Below, piece by piece: positions 43,491 through 57,030 of a stretch of 64,000 nt of DNA (positions are counted from its first letter, which is position 1; every line of letters begins with the position of its first letter). The stretch is from Herpomyces periplanetae (lineage: Eukaryota; Ascomycota; Laboulbeniomycetes; Herpomycetales; Herpomycetaceae), in contig WMKJ01000062.1 in NCBI GenBank assembly GCA_009733715.1, positions 16,365 through 80,364 on the forward strand. Reading direction: 5' to 3'. The notes beneath the pieces were generated by a model. The model searched no databases. It was not told the origin of the DNA and was given only the letters and a program-made list of their open reading frames with translations. The translations under genes and the position numbers were made by a program.

Positions 43491-46400
43491 AATATGGTTT
43501 CGAAAACACCAAATTCAACCTTTATTTAATGTGCTAAAAAGCTACTATAAATATTACTTTATGTATATGATATTGTGCCTTATTGTCAACTTGGAAAATC
43601 AAATAACTTGGTTTTTGTAAAAATAAAATAAAACAAAAATTAATATTTTTGGTTAGGTAACGTTGCTACCTCTAAGATATTAATACCTCATAATCAAATA
43701 TTGATATTACTTTCTTAAACTACATTCATTAATCCAGTCTCCCAAAAATATGAAATTTTTGAAGCAACACAGTTCCACTCACCAGTAAATTATAATAACA
43801 AATTTAAGACTGCAGCCAAGGATAATTAACAATATTATTACATATAACATCGCTGTTACATCAGCTGCTTTATGTATTGTCTCATTACTTCTCTGGATTT
43901 TGCATATTCAATAACGTTATCCCAATTTTTTAAGCCAACTTAACACTAGGAACAAGCCTATTGTGTCTAGCTGTACTTTACCACAAATTTTTGTTATTTT
44001 TCTACTGTGAAGGTGAGCTAAATTATAAATGTTTGCAATTTTTTACTAAGAGGTATACTACGCTAATAATCGCAATACGAAGTATATATCCTGTAGTATT
44101 ATGAATCTGCATCGTTGTATAACTATATAGTAAAGTCATTAACTGGAATACATGAATATAACAACATGAAAAGCCAAAATTAACGTAATGACTATTAAAA
44201 AAAATTCTTGCTTGACTTAGGCAAGCGTTTGGCTGACTCAGTGACTGATTTATACAAAACTAAAAACATTTGAATTACATAGAATCCTATATATTTGTAA
44301 CCAAAATAAATAACACTACCGTCTCTTTTCATTTCGTCAGGCAAAAACTGGTGTGAAATATTATTGAAGTCCAACATGTAAATTTAAAAACCAATATTGA
44401 AGATGTTAACACAAAAGTATTATCTAAAATTTTAGATGTAGAGGTAATACTATAGGATATATATTTACAGTAAAGAAGTATTTAAATATTACATGGAAAC
44501 AATACACTATTCAGTATTTGAAATTATAATCGTGTTTCCCGTCTACAAAGAACTATAAGTATTATTTGAATAATAACAATTAGTGCAAAATTATTATACT
44601 ATTGCTGGTACTAATCAAAAAAAAAAAATTCTCATGATGCAAAAAAAACATACATTACTAATCAGATATTCTTTTTCAGTTTGTCATTAACGGTAAGTGC
44701 TACCTATTACGCAAAAGCTCATCCAGACTCTAGCGATTAAGAAATTTGGTTTTTTGTATATATGTGCTGAATTTTTAATAAATTTCCTAAAAATATAATT
44801 GTATAACGATATCTTGCTTAACCTTCCGCATTTGAAAGTAAACATTTCTTAATTTTATATTATTCAAATTAAAGCGGGTACATGTTACATTCCTTAACCT
44901 ATCATTGCATGTTTTTGGCATTAAACCTTTCCTGCGGATTTTGGTCAACGAAACTTATTAATTATGGTTTAGAATTCCGTTTATAAAAGGTGCGTTTTCG
45001 GCGCTAAAGAAAATTATGTAATATAAATTTCCCTTGTTATTTAATATTTCATGTATATGTTTTCTGAAATGATACATTCTTTATTAATTAAGACTTACCT
45101 GCTTCATATTCAAATTATTTGTCTCAAATGAGTTATAGTAATTAACAATATTAATTTAACTTCACCGAAGAATTTTTGTGTCCACATCAAGCACTATAAT
45201 TGGATTTTGCCGTATGCTTTAACATGATTTTTTAGATACTTAGTTATTTTGTATTTAATTAAGTTGTCATTTCTTAGTTTGTATTAGGTATTTTTCCTCA
45301 CTCATTTTGATTTATACTCTTTTAATTTGCACAATTTAGCTCTATGTTTTCTGTTAATGCCTGCATAACATTCTTAATGATTTGCTTTTAAAAATTGAAC
45401 CGTATTCTTTGATGATAACTAACGCAAGCAAATATAAGACAATTTATTTTGTAAGTATAGCATTTCATGATGGGCTAAAGCTATAAATGCAGAGAACTCC
45501 GCCTGAACTTTGAGACGTAATTGACTTATAAATTGATAGTTGTAATTATTTTTACTTACTATTATTTAATTTAAAATACTGAGATTTCTGATACAGAAAC
45601 TAAAATATCCAAAAATACCTTGTTCGTTTTCATGTAAATGTTTCATACTTGATATTGCAATTCAAAATTTTTACTTTTGTCATGTATAATTAATAATACC
45701 CAATTTAAGAAATCAAATTAGCGCTATTGATGTCGCCAGTAAAAGAAATATACCATATTTAATCTCTTATACGGTAAGAATAAGATACAGAACATAATGT
45801 AGAATTGCTGCGTAAGTTGATATTCTAGTATTGTGTAAAATTTAATTATTTACCGATTTCTGGGCATCAATGTTGGTGGAATATGTTACAAGTGGGTGTA
45901 TACAGATTTATTAAATCTATCTTAATATCGGATTGCTAATGCACCAATGTTTATGAAAAAATTAGGTAACATAATGAAATTTTGGTGTATGAATAATAAT
46001 GCTTGAGTTCTAGCTGTTTTGATTATCATAAAGTAATTTGATATATTTTTCAATGTGCTCCAAATATTTCTTTGTATACCAATTTTTTAATTCCCCAAAT
46101 GTCATTAATTTTGGTGAGATTTACGTTTTGGAGAACTTGCTTCATCATTTGTAAAAATGTTTCATGGAACTCAGCAAGAATGACTGACATCAGTTTAAAT
46201 ATTTAGACTTCAGAAAATATTTTAGGTATTATACATTGACAGTGTCTACTACTACTTGATCATTATAATAAATGATAACATAATTATTTATAAAATTTAA
46301 CACTCAAACAGAATTTTGAAGAATCTTAAGCATTATATTTTGTGAAAATAGCTAACTGGCAACTCGAAAAAATATTAAAAAAATAGCAGACAGTAAGAAA

Positions 46401-49400
46401 TTGAATGTGAACGAAAAGTTATTTTTAAAATGGCTCTGTAATAGTGTTTGAGAAATCATCACATTACTCTCCAATTAGCTGATGTAGCATAACAGTTTAA
46501 TGGAATCATAATTTTAACAGTAAAACAATGCTTATATATTCTCGGAAGGCTTATAAAATAATTAATATATCACCACATAATACTTCAATAATATATTTCT
46601 GTATCTATAATTTCTTTTTGATATCATTTACAAAAGGTTGCTTAGCTGAATAAATTTCAAACATTTGGTAGTCAATGTTTTTCTTGCACTTACAGAAGCT
46701 AATTTAAGGTAAAAGACGAATTCGGACGGTAACAGAGTGTACAGTGCAATGATACACAAATTTTGTGAGTGTCTACCGTCTAAGGTCCTACATGGAAGCT
46801 TTACGTGACTCTAGACACGTATGCTTTTGCTCTTAAGAGTAAATATTGACAAACTGAGGTTTTTATCTGATTAAATAAAATTTATATACAAAAGTTAACC
46901 ATTTCTTAAAATAGTTGAAGTTTAATCTATCCAAAAATACAAATGAAGTAAGAAACAATAATAAAAAGCAATGGTTATTTGGATGACTTCAGCATCCATG
47001 TATTGCCTAATACTAGAAACTCCGAATCACCTTCAATAACTCAAAATTATTTCACAAAATGACAAGAAAATATAAAGTAAAATTTTGAAGATATATTCCC
47101 ATCTAAGAATTTAATAATAGATTTAATAAAAGTGTTAGCATTCGAACCAAGAAAAATAAGAATATCAATTCCGATATTCAGAAGTAGCGTCTCCAGCATA
47201 AAAGCACACTATGAACTATGAAAATTTATATAAATGATAGAAAGCAATAGACGAAAAGCTGGCATTGATGGGAAAATATCGTGTAGATTTAGACCAGCAT
47301 TACTTATATCTTCTTCAAAAATGCTTAATCAGCTCTAGTTGACTTTTCAAAATATGGATAGGGTTGAATATAGATATTAGACACTACTAAACAAGACTTG
47401 TGTTCCAAGAGTTCATTTAGCTTTCCAGTAAAAAGCCAAATGAAAATTTTTTACTGTCATATAGCTTGTTTCGTTTTAGGTTTAGTTTTTTTTTACTTGT
47501 TTTGGATTGATTTCGTTAAAATTTGACATAAATCTCTATTATATATTTCGAAACTTAAGATACACAACTAATTAAATATTACCAGTACTTTGACTTAAAT
47601 GAATAATTTTTTATGCTTGCATATTTTTAACCAAAAAATATTTTCAAAACAAATATGGCTTAAAATATTGATGCTTATGAAAAATTGACAACAAAATATG
47701 TAAGCTAAAATTTGGGTTATATTACGACTTGATGTCTAATAATTGGAAAATATAAGCTGAATTTTAGTTTTAGATCGATTGTGAATTAGATCAAATTGAA
47801 TTATCACAAATAGACTATACTGATACATTGTTACATGATAAAAGCTAAAATAATCATAGAATTTTTATCAATTGATCCTAGAAACTTCGAAAATAAAATT
47901 TTGGACGACGATAAAATCTAAGATGAAAAAGACAACAAATGGTTAATTTACTCATTGATATACTAATTACCATATGTACCAGGTATTACTTTCATCGACC
48001 CTTATTTTCAGTAAAACTTTCGATCCAGTAAAATTGATTGGAAGTTTCCTGTAGAATCTTGAAATTTATAATACTACATAAAACAACTACCCGAAGTTTT
48101 ACCGAAAATAAATTAAAGCATAAAATTTGTGAACTTTTAGCACGCATTTATAACAGTCGAGATATATTAATTAATTTGGAGCAATATCATTATGGAAAGG
48201 CCGAAAGTAGCTATGTTTCAAATTCCACTTTTGAAGTAGAGTATGTAGTAATGTTATTGCTTCAATTTAGTATATTTATATTAATAGTGGGCTACCTACT
48301 AAATAATACAGATGTATCTCAAAAAAAAAACGATAACTGAGCCAATAAAATCAATACAAAAACATGTTAATGAAGTAATCATTCTAATTTTTTTTAATTT
48401 CGTATATGAAACATTATACAGTGTGCATTTGAGCTGGAAAAAAATTATTTTTCCAAAATTTAAGCAAACATTTTCACGTGAGGCTTATTAACAAAGTAGG
48501 TCCAATATTGTTGTCTAAACTATTTACTTCTAAATAGAGAAGTTATGTTGAAAATATGAAATTTGAGTTTCTTGGTCATGATAAAGTTTGCACACTGACG
48601 ACTTCACCTACTTTAAATTTTTAGACAGTATTCTATTTGCAACTTCGATTAAGATAACAGCTTATTGGTGATTGTCTTAAAATTTCATAATCGGATGACA
48701 GTAACTAGAAAATAAAATTATTTTAATTTGGTTCTTTACAATAAAATTTTGATATGATTACAATTCACCTTAAGCGTCGTTTCTTTAAAATATGACACTA
48801 AAATAGTGCATTGGTATGTTAATTCTTCTACTATTGTGTTTTTCGTAAGCAAAAATCTACCAGTAACATTCAATTGATCTTTGTGTATAATCAAAGATGA
48901 TATAGCAATTAAAATTAAAGATGAAATATTTATCGCTTATTTTCTATGAAACGAAACTTATTAATCAATTATGCATATTCAAATTTTCATTAATGATAAA
49001 TATTACCTATTGTGCACTAATTCGCCTAGGCTCTAGTAATTATATAATTAAATTTAGGTATGTGTGTGTGATGACTTATGATATAATTACTTGAAATATA
49101 ATTTAACTGTAATTTCATATATAATACCTTTTTCGAAAGTTAGTCTCGTTAAATTTCATTTTAATCTAATACGGTCATATGTCACATTTCTCAAGCTATC
49201 AATATTTTATATTTTCACCTTAAAATTATCTACAGCTATTGATATATAAAGCTTCCTAATTAATACTTGTCGTATTGGTTATAATAGGAACCCTTCCCAG
49301 CAGTAGGATTAGCAAAATCAACAAATGTTTTGGTTTTTATCCAACAAATATTTATTCATACACGACATACTTAGTCTATATAATTAACCGTCTTAATGGC

Positions 49401-52400
49401 ATGATTTCTAGTAGTAATTTATTTCCATTCTTGTGGAGTTCTTGTACCCACAGGTAACGCTCCAGTTAGCTTCTCGCGTATGATTATACATATTTATATA
49501 TGGATATATACAATTTTTGGTTGAATAGTTTGCGCTAGTTATCATAGTGTATATGTAGTATACATTTTATACTTACAGGTTTTACCATCACGATTGTTTT
49601 GTGCTTAGACAATTAATTCTACAGGTTCTCTGAAAGAATCAATGCATAATAATTCATTTATAGTTAACGAAAACGGATAATGAGCACACTCAATCTTTTT
49701 GTTGCACCATACCTCGTAGTGGTTTGAAGCTTGGATTGTTCAATAGCAACTATGCCTAGTTTTAAATTTATTTTGTCTTTCGATCGAAACTAGTTAAATT
49801 TTTATATTTACTATTCATTTATCAACGTTTTTAGTACCATTTTTTTATTTCAATATATATGTTTTGAAACTCGCTACATATATATATTCTTGGACGTAGA
49901 TATATTGCCTCTAATTTTGGGTTTTTGTTTACAATCATAGTTCGTTCATTTATGGTATGTAGTCCTAAAGTATCAAGTTGCAAGACTTTATTACTTTATC
50001 TTTTAGCTGTGAAAGCTACTTTTTTGAGTAATTTAGCTTTGTTTATTTGCATATCGTCGTACAGTTTTCATGTTTGCGAGTTTAGCATTGATACAATAGT
50101 TTTGTTGTATCATTTTGGTTTTCATCTTAATTAGGTAATGAGCCAAGTGTTTGAATGTAGTTTAAATTTTTGTCAAATTTTATAGTAGTGAGAAAATTAT
50201 TAACTACTACGATATTTACCATATAATGTCTGCAACGGTTCTGTTTTTCCTAGCTATAAAAATACTATTCATAATTACGTTTTTAGGTCGAAAACATTAT
50301 ATCAAATGACGTAAAATTAAAGAGAAAAATAGATTCCTATATTTCTTGGGAGTTACTTGTAAGAAAAAGGAAGAGCTGAATCCATGCGAAAATGAAGACC
50401 ATTTTAACAGTTGCATTTATCGATTTTTCCTGAAAAACGCACTGTCACATTCAATCATCGAGATACAGTGGCACAATTTTTTATATAAAATATAATGGTT
50501 AATTTATTGTGGAATATCTTTAAAAATATTCTTCATAAACAATATTCAGTTTTCTTCATGAAAGCATTTTACACCTTTGTATAAACTAAACATAATAGAA
50601 GTGATTCATAGGTGTAGAGCTCAAATTATTGTTTTGTTTGAAATCGCCTGAAAATACATTTAGTTATTCAAATAGTTTTTGGAAATTCATTTTATTTAAT
50701 TAAAAACCTAAAATATTTTATTTTTCTTTGCCACCATCATAAAACAATGTAATTAACAATTTTGCAACAAAATTTAATATATGGAATGATATATCATGAT
50801 CGACCATGAGTTTTTTGATCAAATAAAAGAATATATATTTAAGATTTTGGAAAGGCGTACATTGTGGTCAACGAGAAAACTTCTTATTATTGATAAAACT
50901 TGGTTATTTTATTAAAGGCTTGGACATCTATTCCTTAATTGCTTCTAGAAAAAAAAATGATCAATGAGTTAAAATAAAAAAAAGTATGAAATAGATAAAT
51001 AATTGAGTAACAAAATTTAACGGTATATACTAGAATTGAGTCAATAATTACTCAAAATTGAAAAACCAAAACGGCGCTTATCAGCAAATAAAAGTGAGTA
51101 AGAATACGTCTTACAGAGAGAAATATACATAATAGTAAAGGTTAACATGACGATATAAAACTTATATTTTAAATACTTTAGTTAATTCGAATAGTATCTC
51201 CTTAAATTTATATTTGGCAGGCCTTTTGTACTAAAGTTTAACCTTTTTTGGGCTTCCACTTATTTTGCATATATTTGCATGAAAAATTTAAGTTTAACGA
51301 TCATAGTTTGCAGTTCCACTCGTTGGTTTGAAACTTACGTCCATCGCTCTTCTTATAGAAAAATATACTGAGCTTGCCCAAGAATATATATATATGGGTA
51401 AGAAAAGATCATAATACTAGTATCCAGATATTAGGGCTACTTGAAATAGAATGTGATTAAACTAATATAACCATTTTCAAAAGTACATCTGGATCTGTCG
51501 AAGCTTCTAACGAAAAAAAATGTCATTTAAAATTTTCTATATGATGAAGCCTAGTCACATAAGAAACGACCGAGCTCCTGCAAAAGTTCACATTCCAGCA
51601 GTGTATAAACCTGATTTTAAAATTATTCCATTTTCTTAAATTGCCGTAATTTTGGCCTAAAGTTGAAAGAAATTTATGCGAAAACTCACATCTAAATCGA
51701 ATTTCCATAATACTCTAATCAGTTAGACGACATTAATGAATTCAATAGAGCCTTGAGCTGCAAATGAAAACCTTTATATTGTCGGCCTTTTTGTATAATA
51801 AAAGAGTTTTGCCATGTTTCTCATTTTTGTCTGAAGCATTTATTTTTGTGTCAACTTTCGTTCAATGTCTAAAATTTTAAAGCATCTTGTTTAAGCTCTA
51901 TGTTCGCCGAAATTGTTGCATCATGTGCCAAATTTTTGTGTTCCTTATCAATTACGTATATTAATACACTTATAACTATTAAAAAAATTATTTGTATTGT
52001 TCATTGATAATTTTTGCTGCAATTATGTTTTGATTAATGACGTTTTAAAAATTTATCAAAGTGAATTTTTAAACAATAATATTTGCGTACGTAAAAATTT
52101 TTTTGAAAATGGTACTCCATTAGTACGTAAAGAAAATCAAATGTTTGTAATTGAGTTTTAGAAATATGCTAAAAACGAGTTTATATTTTTAGAACGAGAT
52201 TATGGTACATGATAAAACACCAATTTATTCTTCTGAGTCTGAATGAAGTGGAAAATGTTCAATATTATACTTTTACAGACAACAGAAATCTCTGAATGAA
52301 AAAATTCGCAATTATTATCTGAACGTAAATACTTTAACGTATTTGGTACATAATTCTGTATTCAATGCATCTATAAATGCAAATTAATCATTAAAACAGC

Positions 52401-53329
52401 CATGTCTACGAAGAATGAAGTGTGCGATTTCATGATACATAGACCCTAAGATTGCTTGTTAATTACATAAAGAGGGTTCTTGTCCTATAGATTAAACAAA
52501 GAATTGTTAAAGTAACGAAAACTATATATTTGAAAAAGACATATATATCATATTCGCTCTAAGCAGAGGTCTACGGCACTACCATTCGTTTAGTTGCTGA
52601 CATGTTGATGTTTATGCAACTACTAATCCAAAATTAGAAAACTCTCTCAATTAGCGTATATATAACATAAGTTATTAATCTAATATGGGTATTCATCTTC
52701 ATATTGTTAACAAATTTTTTCTATTGGGTACAAATTCATCAACAATATAATGGCTAAACAATTTTAATTTTATGAAATTGTATGTGTGCTGATTTTTCGC
52801 GAAATTGTTCAAACTACAATTTAATAGATATATTGCTTCTAATTTTCAATTTAGTTTTTAGACAACGATTTTAAATTCCTTACCATATTTATGCATCCTT
52901 ATTTTTTAATTTTACATTGCCTATAGTGCTAGGCAGGCAAATCTTACTAATTACGATCTAAATTTAGTATATAAAGGAGACTATCGCTCTTTTTGGATTA
53001 CATAGAATAAACCAAAACCTTTTTTTCATACTTATTAAAATATAAAATAAGAAAAAATGCTGCAAGTCACCATCTGCATTTCAAAAAACTTTTAAATGAC
53101 ACAATTGTTCAATTCCAACTTTGGCTTACTGAAAGATGCTGAAATGCTACAAGATTAGGTATAAGTATTTTTTCTGCACAGGTTGTTTACCAAATGTAAT
53201 GGTAAATTACAAAAAAAATATCGGTGACAATTTTGTGAGGGCACAACACAGAATGCACAAAGTAAAAACTCCTGAATTCAAAAAGTAAAGAGTAAAAACG
53301 AAAAAATAGTATACTTAGTACAAGATGAG
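43491..53329. other. Very AT-rich gene-free region, 43.5-53.3 kb
   Basis: Nearly 10 kb of AT-rich DNA in alternating blocks: A-rich plus strand at about 43-44.6, 46.3-48, and 50.3-51.7 kb; T-rich at about 44.8-46.2, 48.8-50.2 and 51.8-53 kb. The longest frame (48038-48340 plus, 100 codons) lacks an early ATG and is Ile/Leu/Tyr-rich. No tRNA, rRNA, satellite array or recognised transposon protein was found. Old repeats are likely, but I could not align them by eye. Confidence 0.35.
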
Positions 53330-53960
53330 AAAGAACAATTAATTAAATACTAATGGACTGTAGACAAGTCGATGAAGGTATGTGCAGACATACGTGACAA
53401 GTCAATCTGGTTGCCACACGTGGATGCAATACGTCTTTAATGGAGGTAGATTATTAATATAAAGTACTAAGTTTCGTTTAAGGTAAATAATATTTACAAG
53501 ATATGTAGTATGTTTTACATTACACAAAATATGAAAAAAAAATTCAATGATTCTTTTTATTCCAAAGCTGGATAAAGATTTATTTTATTGGCAAAAGTTT
53601 TGGCTATAGCTAGTTTACGTTGTCTACCAATCTTAAAGGATAGTGTAAAAGTGGAAAATGGAATGTGATGATAGAGTAAAAAATATATTAGCCAGTTTCT
53701 TAAGATTTATATTTATATGTTTTGAGTAAGATGAACTTCTGAAAAAATATAAGCAATGTTTTGTTTTGTTATTTTCATAAATAAAATAAAAATTCGATGC
53801 ATACACTTACTAGAATTCAATTTCTTTATTAATAAAATTTTAGTGACTCAATTCAGTAAAATAATTTAGTAATCAATGAGAAGCTGAATACGCATAATTG
53901 GCTAGTAATATTATTACATGTTCACCGAGCGAGATATTATGTTTCGTTAATTAATAACTG
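53330..53960 (+). repeat. Repeat unit C-F, copy 3 (partial)
   Basis: GACAAGTCGATGAAGGTATGTGCAGACATACGTGACAAGTCAATCTGG aligns with 35620-35670, and TAGTAATCAATGAGAAGCTGAATACGCATAATTGG (about 53870) with the F end at 33160 and 36150. The distance between the two parts, about 0.5 kb, is the same as in copy 2. Non-coding. Confidence 0.5.
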
Positions 53961-54189
53961 CTATAACTCCCTTATTTCATCGTCAATTGAGTTGGATTTA
54001 GTGAAATTCATGAACTTTTATTAAGGGTGAACACAGCGTTAAATTTATCTGGTTGCTAGCGCATTTTTTCAATCTATTGTTACATTATATATTTCCGTCT
54101 TAAACCAATTGTTAGATACTACATGTCTTGTATATGTTACTAACTTCAAAAATTTATGTTTATCTGGTAATTATAGCTAAATATCTCTG

Positions 54190-54540
54190 TAAAGCTCTAT
54201 CTACGCGTGGAACCTTGATTATATTTTCCTGTACGTCTTTTCGCAGTTTCTTAATCTTGTATGCAATCTACTTATATTTAGATATTTATGAGTGTTTGAT
54301 CTAGTTTGGATATCATATTCATTTTCTTCGATTCTGTCCAATATTCTTTGTATTCTTACATCTTCTTTTGGTGGTTACTGTATTGTGCTTTCATAATATT
54401 GTTACTAGTCCCTCTTCTAGAAACAGATCATTTTATTTTATGTACAGTCAGTGCAGTTAACTATGGAGCTTGTACACAATCTTGTAGCCACTCAATACCT
54501 CAGTGGGAGTTGGATCTGGAATTGATAACAATTTACTACT
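54190..54540 (-). repeat. Repeat module C, inverted copy
   Basis: On the minus strand CACTGAGGTATTGAGTGGCTACAAGATTGTGTACAAGC aligns with CACTGTGAGATGTTGTGCTGCTACAACATTATGTACATAG of 35.4 kb. The T-rich part at 54190-54430 aligns in parallel with 60550-60760 (both containing a CTAC/GCGTGGAACCT-type start and a TTTTGG[TC]GG end). Non-coding. Confidence 0.45.
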
Positions 54541-56149
54541 CTTGATCTTTTGGAATTATTTGACCCTCAACTAGAGACATTGAAATTATTCTTTATTACG
54601 ATATTTTTCATACTGATCCTATCCCTACTGAATTTTGGATATGTGGCTAACTTCAAGAGATAAGTTTACTAACTTGAGTAATGTGATGCCATGGAAACGT
54701 ACCATGACTGCATTGGAGTACAAAATTTTACCACTGGAAATGCATTGGAACCTTATAAACCTAGTACCTGTGATACAATTTTATTCTAAGGGGAATTTCA
54801 CCATCAAGCACAAGTTGCTCTTCCACTAATAATTGAATCGCACATAGTACTAATTATCACAACTCACAAATGAATTTTTTAAAGTTGGATGTAGAAAAAG
54901 TGCATATTTTATCGCGGTAACGCAGTAACATTCCACCATCAGTTGACAGAGTTTACCCATTTCGCCGTTATACATTCAATGTTGATTAGTAAAAGTATTC
55001 TACACAATCTGTAGTAATTGTGTAAACATTACATTGTTCGGACAGAAATCTGACACTACATTCGTTCTTCTCAGTCATGCATCCATATAAATGAAAAAAA
55101 CTGTTTTTTTGAATTCACATTCATTATCACAAGAGAATGCTGCTGACAATTTCCTAACGAACATCAGACTCATAAAAGATGTCACACATATGTTGCTGTA
55201 GGTTCTTCAAAATAATTTATAAAGCCGCTAATCGAGCAACGTGTGATGTTGAACACATTCACTATCCAAAAGCATGATAGAAGATCCGGCAAATGTTCCA
55301 AATCGAAAGTTTTTATTGTTAAATTTTTTGTTCTGGAAACCACCTTGAATACTTATTTAGTAAATTCTAAATGATACGATAAAAAATATAATATAGTTCA
55401 ATAGGTAATTTAATTGATATCTACTATCGTCTTTGCAGCAGTTGATGCTAACCTAACGGAATTTGCCAACTTTGTTCATGATTCAGTAACCAATTGGAGT
55501 TTCGAAACCAGTGCCAGTATTCACATACCATTTTATAAGTACGTTCCGACACCTTCGATCACGAAATACTTAAAATAAGATTGTCAGAGTAAAGTGTGCT
55601 AGGTAAACAGGTCAAACTATACTCGATCTATCTTCCTCCTGGTAGTTAAAGAATGCAACTGCTGTTTATGTTCTTATTTTTTTCACCCCAATCTTCAAAA
55701 CTGACTATGTTGTAAAGTGCGGCTGGCAAATATAGTATTAGGTGTACGGCCATTGCAATTTGGTAAACTTTCAAAGATGACCGATTTAGGAGTACAATCA
55801 TTAGCTTGTATCAATGTAATGTTACCATAATATCAATTATGAGAGAGCCTGTTTTGCGATATAATATGAGTAACAGACCGCTGTTGATCATATTTTCTAT
55901 GAATATACACCTAATTTTGTACTCTAAAGATCAGACAATTCATCATGCATCAGCACATTTCAGTATTTATGTTTATGTCTAACCTAAATCAACAAACCAA
56001 ATACATAAAAATTGTGCCAAGCCATCTGCCATTTATATCTTGTGATTAGTCTACTTCGATATTTCTGGCTTGTTCTTGACTTCATTACTTGATGACTTAC
56101 ATTTATTTCATCACATTTTCGGCAAATTTCCGCTTTATTTGGATTTAAT
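54541..56149. other. Unassigned sequence, 54.5-56.1 kb
   Basis: About 1.6 kb with only short frames (for example 54635-54829 plus). No domain, RNA gene or clear repeat match was found. Confidence 0.3.
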
Positions 56150-57030
56150 TTTCTAGTAAAATTTGGATGCTACTCAAATTATGCAGGAAGCTGTCACAAT
56201 GACACATCAATAGCAAGCTTATAAATTATTAGGTATCCACTCTGGCAATAAAATAATTATGTCAGTCTTAATATCAAAAATGTCTTCAAATTTCGGGGAA
56301 ATATCTACAACTTGACAACACCCTGATGTCATGGGTCACATGGGTATGAGAACGTAATAACTGAACTATTGTCTTAGTAGTTCCAGTGAAGTAAGTCGGT
56401 TTACTGAATAATCCCTAGGCATAAGCCATTGTCATGTCAGCATTCACAAAAGCCAAATTGCAACACCAGACTTGAGGGTAAAAAAGCCTTCAAAATGCAA
56501 GTGAGAAAAATTCAACATGCTTAAATTTAGTAACGTAAAGGACGCAGTGCTCTTTTCATTTCTTAGAAGATATATATCCACCTGGCAATAAGATGAATCA
56601 TAAAGAAATGTCATTTATTATCAACAGTAGTAGCTTATCTTACAAACACAATCTAACATGTGACACCGAAAAAAAAGATTCATTCACTAATTGCGACAGA
56701 CTTATTTTCCAAAAACAGAAGTTTTTACATCTAAATTTAATTAACTTACTCACAGTCTGAAAGACTGTAGAGTTTTAAGGCCGAAAGAATATAAAATATC
56801 ACAGCAGTTGCTCTAACAGAAAGAAATTGCTGATTTCGGCATCTAATATTTAAAATAACATAGCTCTGGGGTTAAGGATTTATCACAGGAAGTAAACCAT
56901 CCTAATGCTACCGAACTACATAACTTTTGAAGGTGACAATTTGATTACAACCTATGCAGAAAAATGAAATCTCTAAACCTATTAAATGGTTTGAAAAACA
57001 GTAGCACGGCATTATTGCTTATTCTGATAA
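56150..57030 (+). repeat. Repeat unit B-D, copy 3
   Basis: The best full-length partner of 31100-32010. Landmarks in order: AAATTTGGATGCTACTCAAATT, AGTCGGTTTACTGAATAATCCC, GATGAATCATAAAGAAATG, GCTCTGGGGTTAAGGATTTATCACAGG and CACGGCATTATTGCTTATTCTGAT. Non-coding. Confidence 0.62.

Noticed and set aside
48038-48340. 100-codon plus frame with a hydrophobic segment near the C-terminus
   Set aside because: No early ATG, AT-rich composition like its surroundings, and no family resemblance.
31100-57030. Repeat-induced point mutation as the sole cause of repeat divergence
   Set aside because: Aligned copies differ by transversions and indels as well as transitions, so simple C-to-T decay does not explain them. 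A minor contribution is not excluded.
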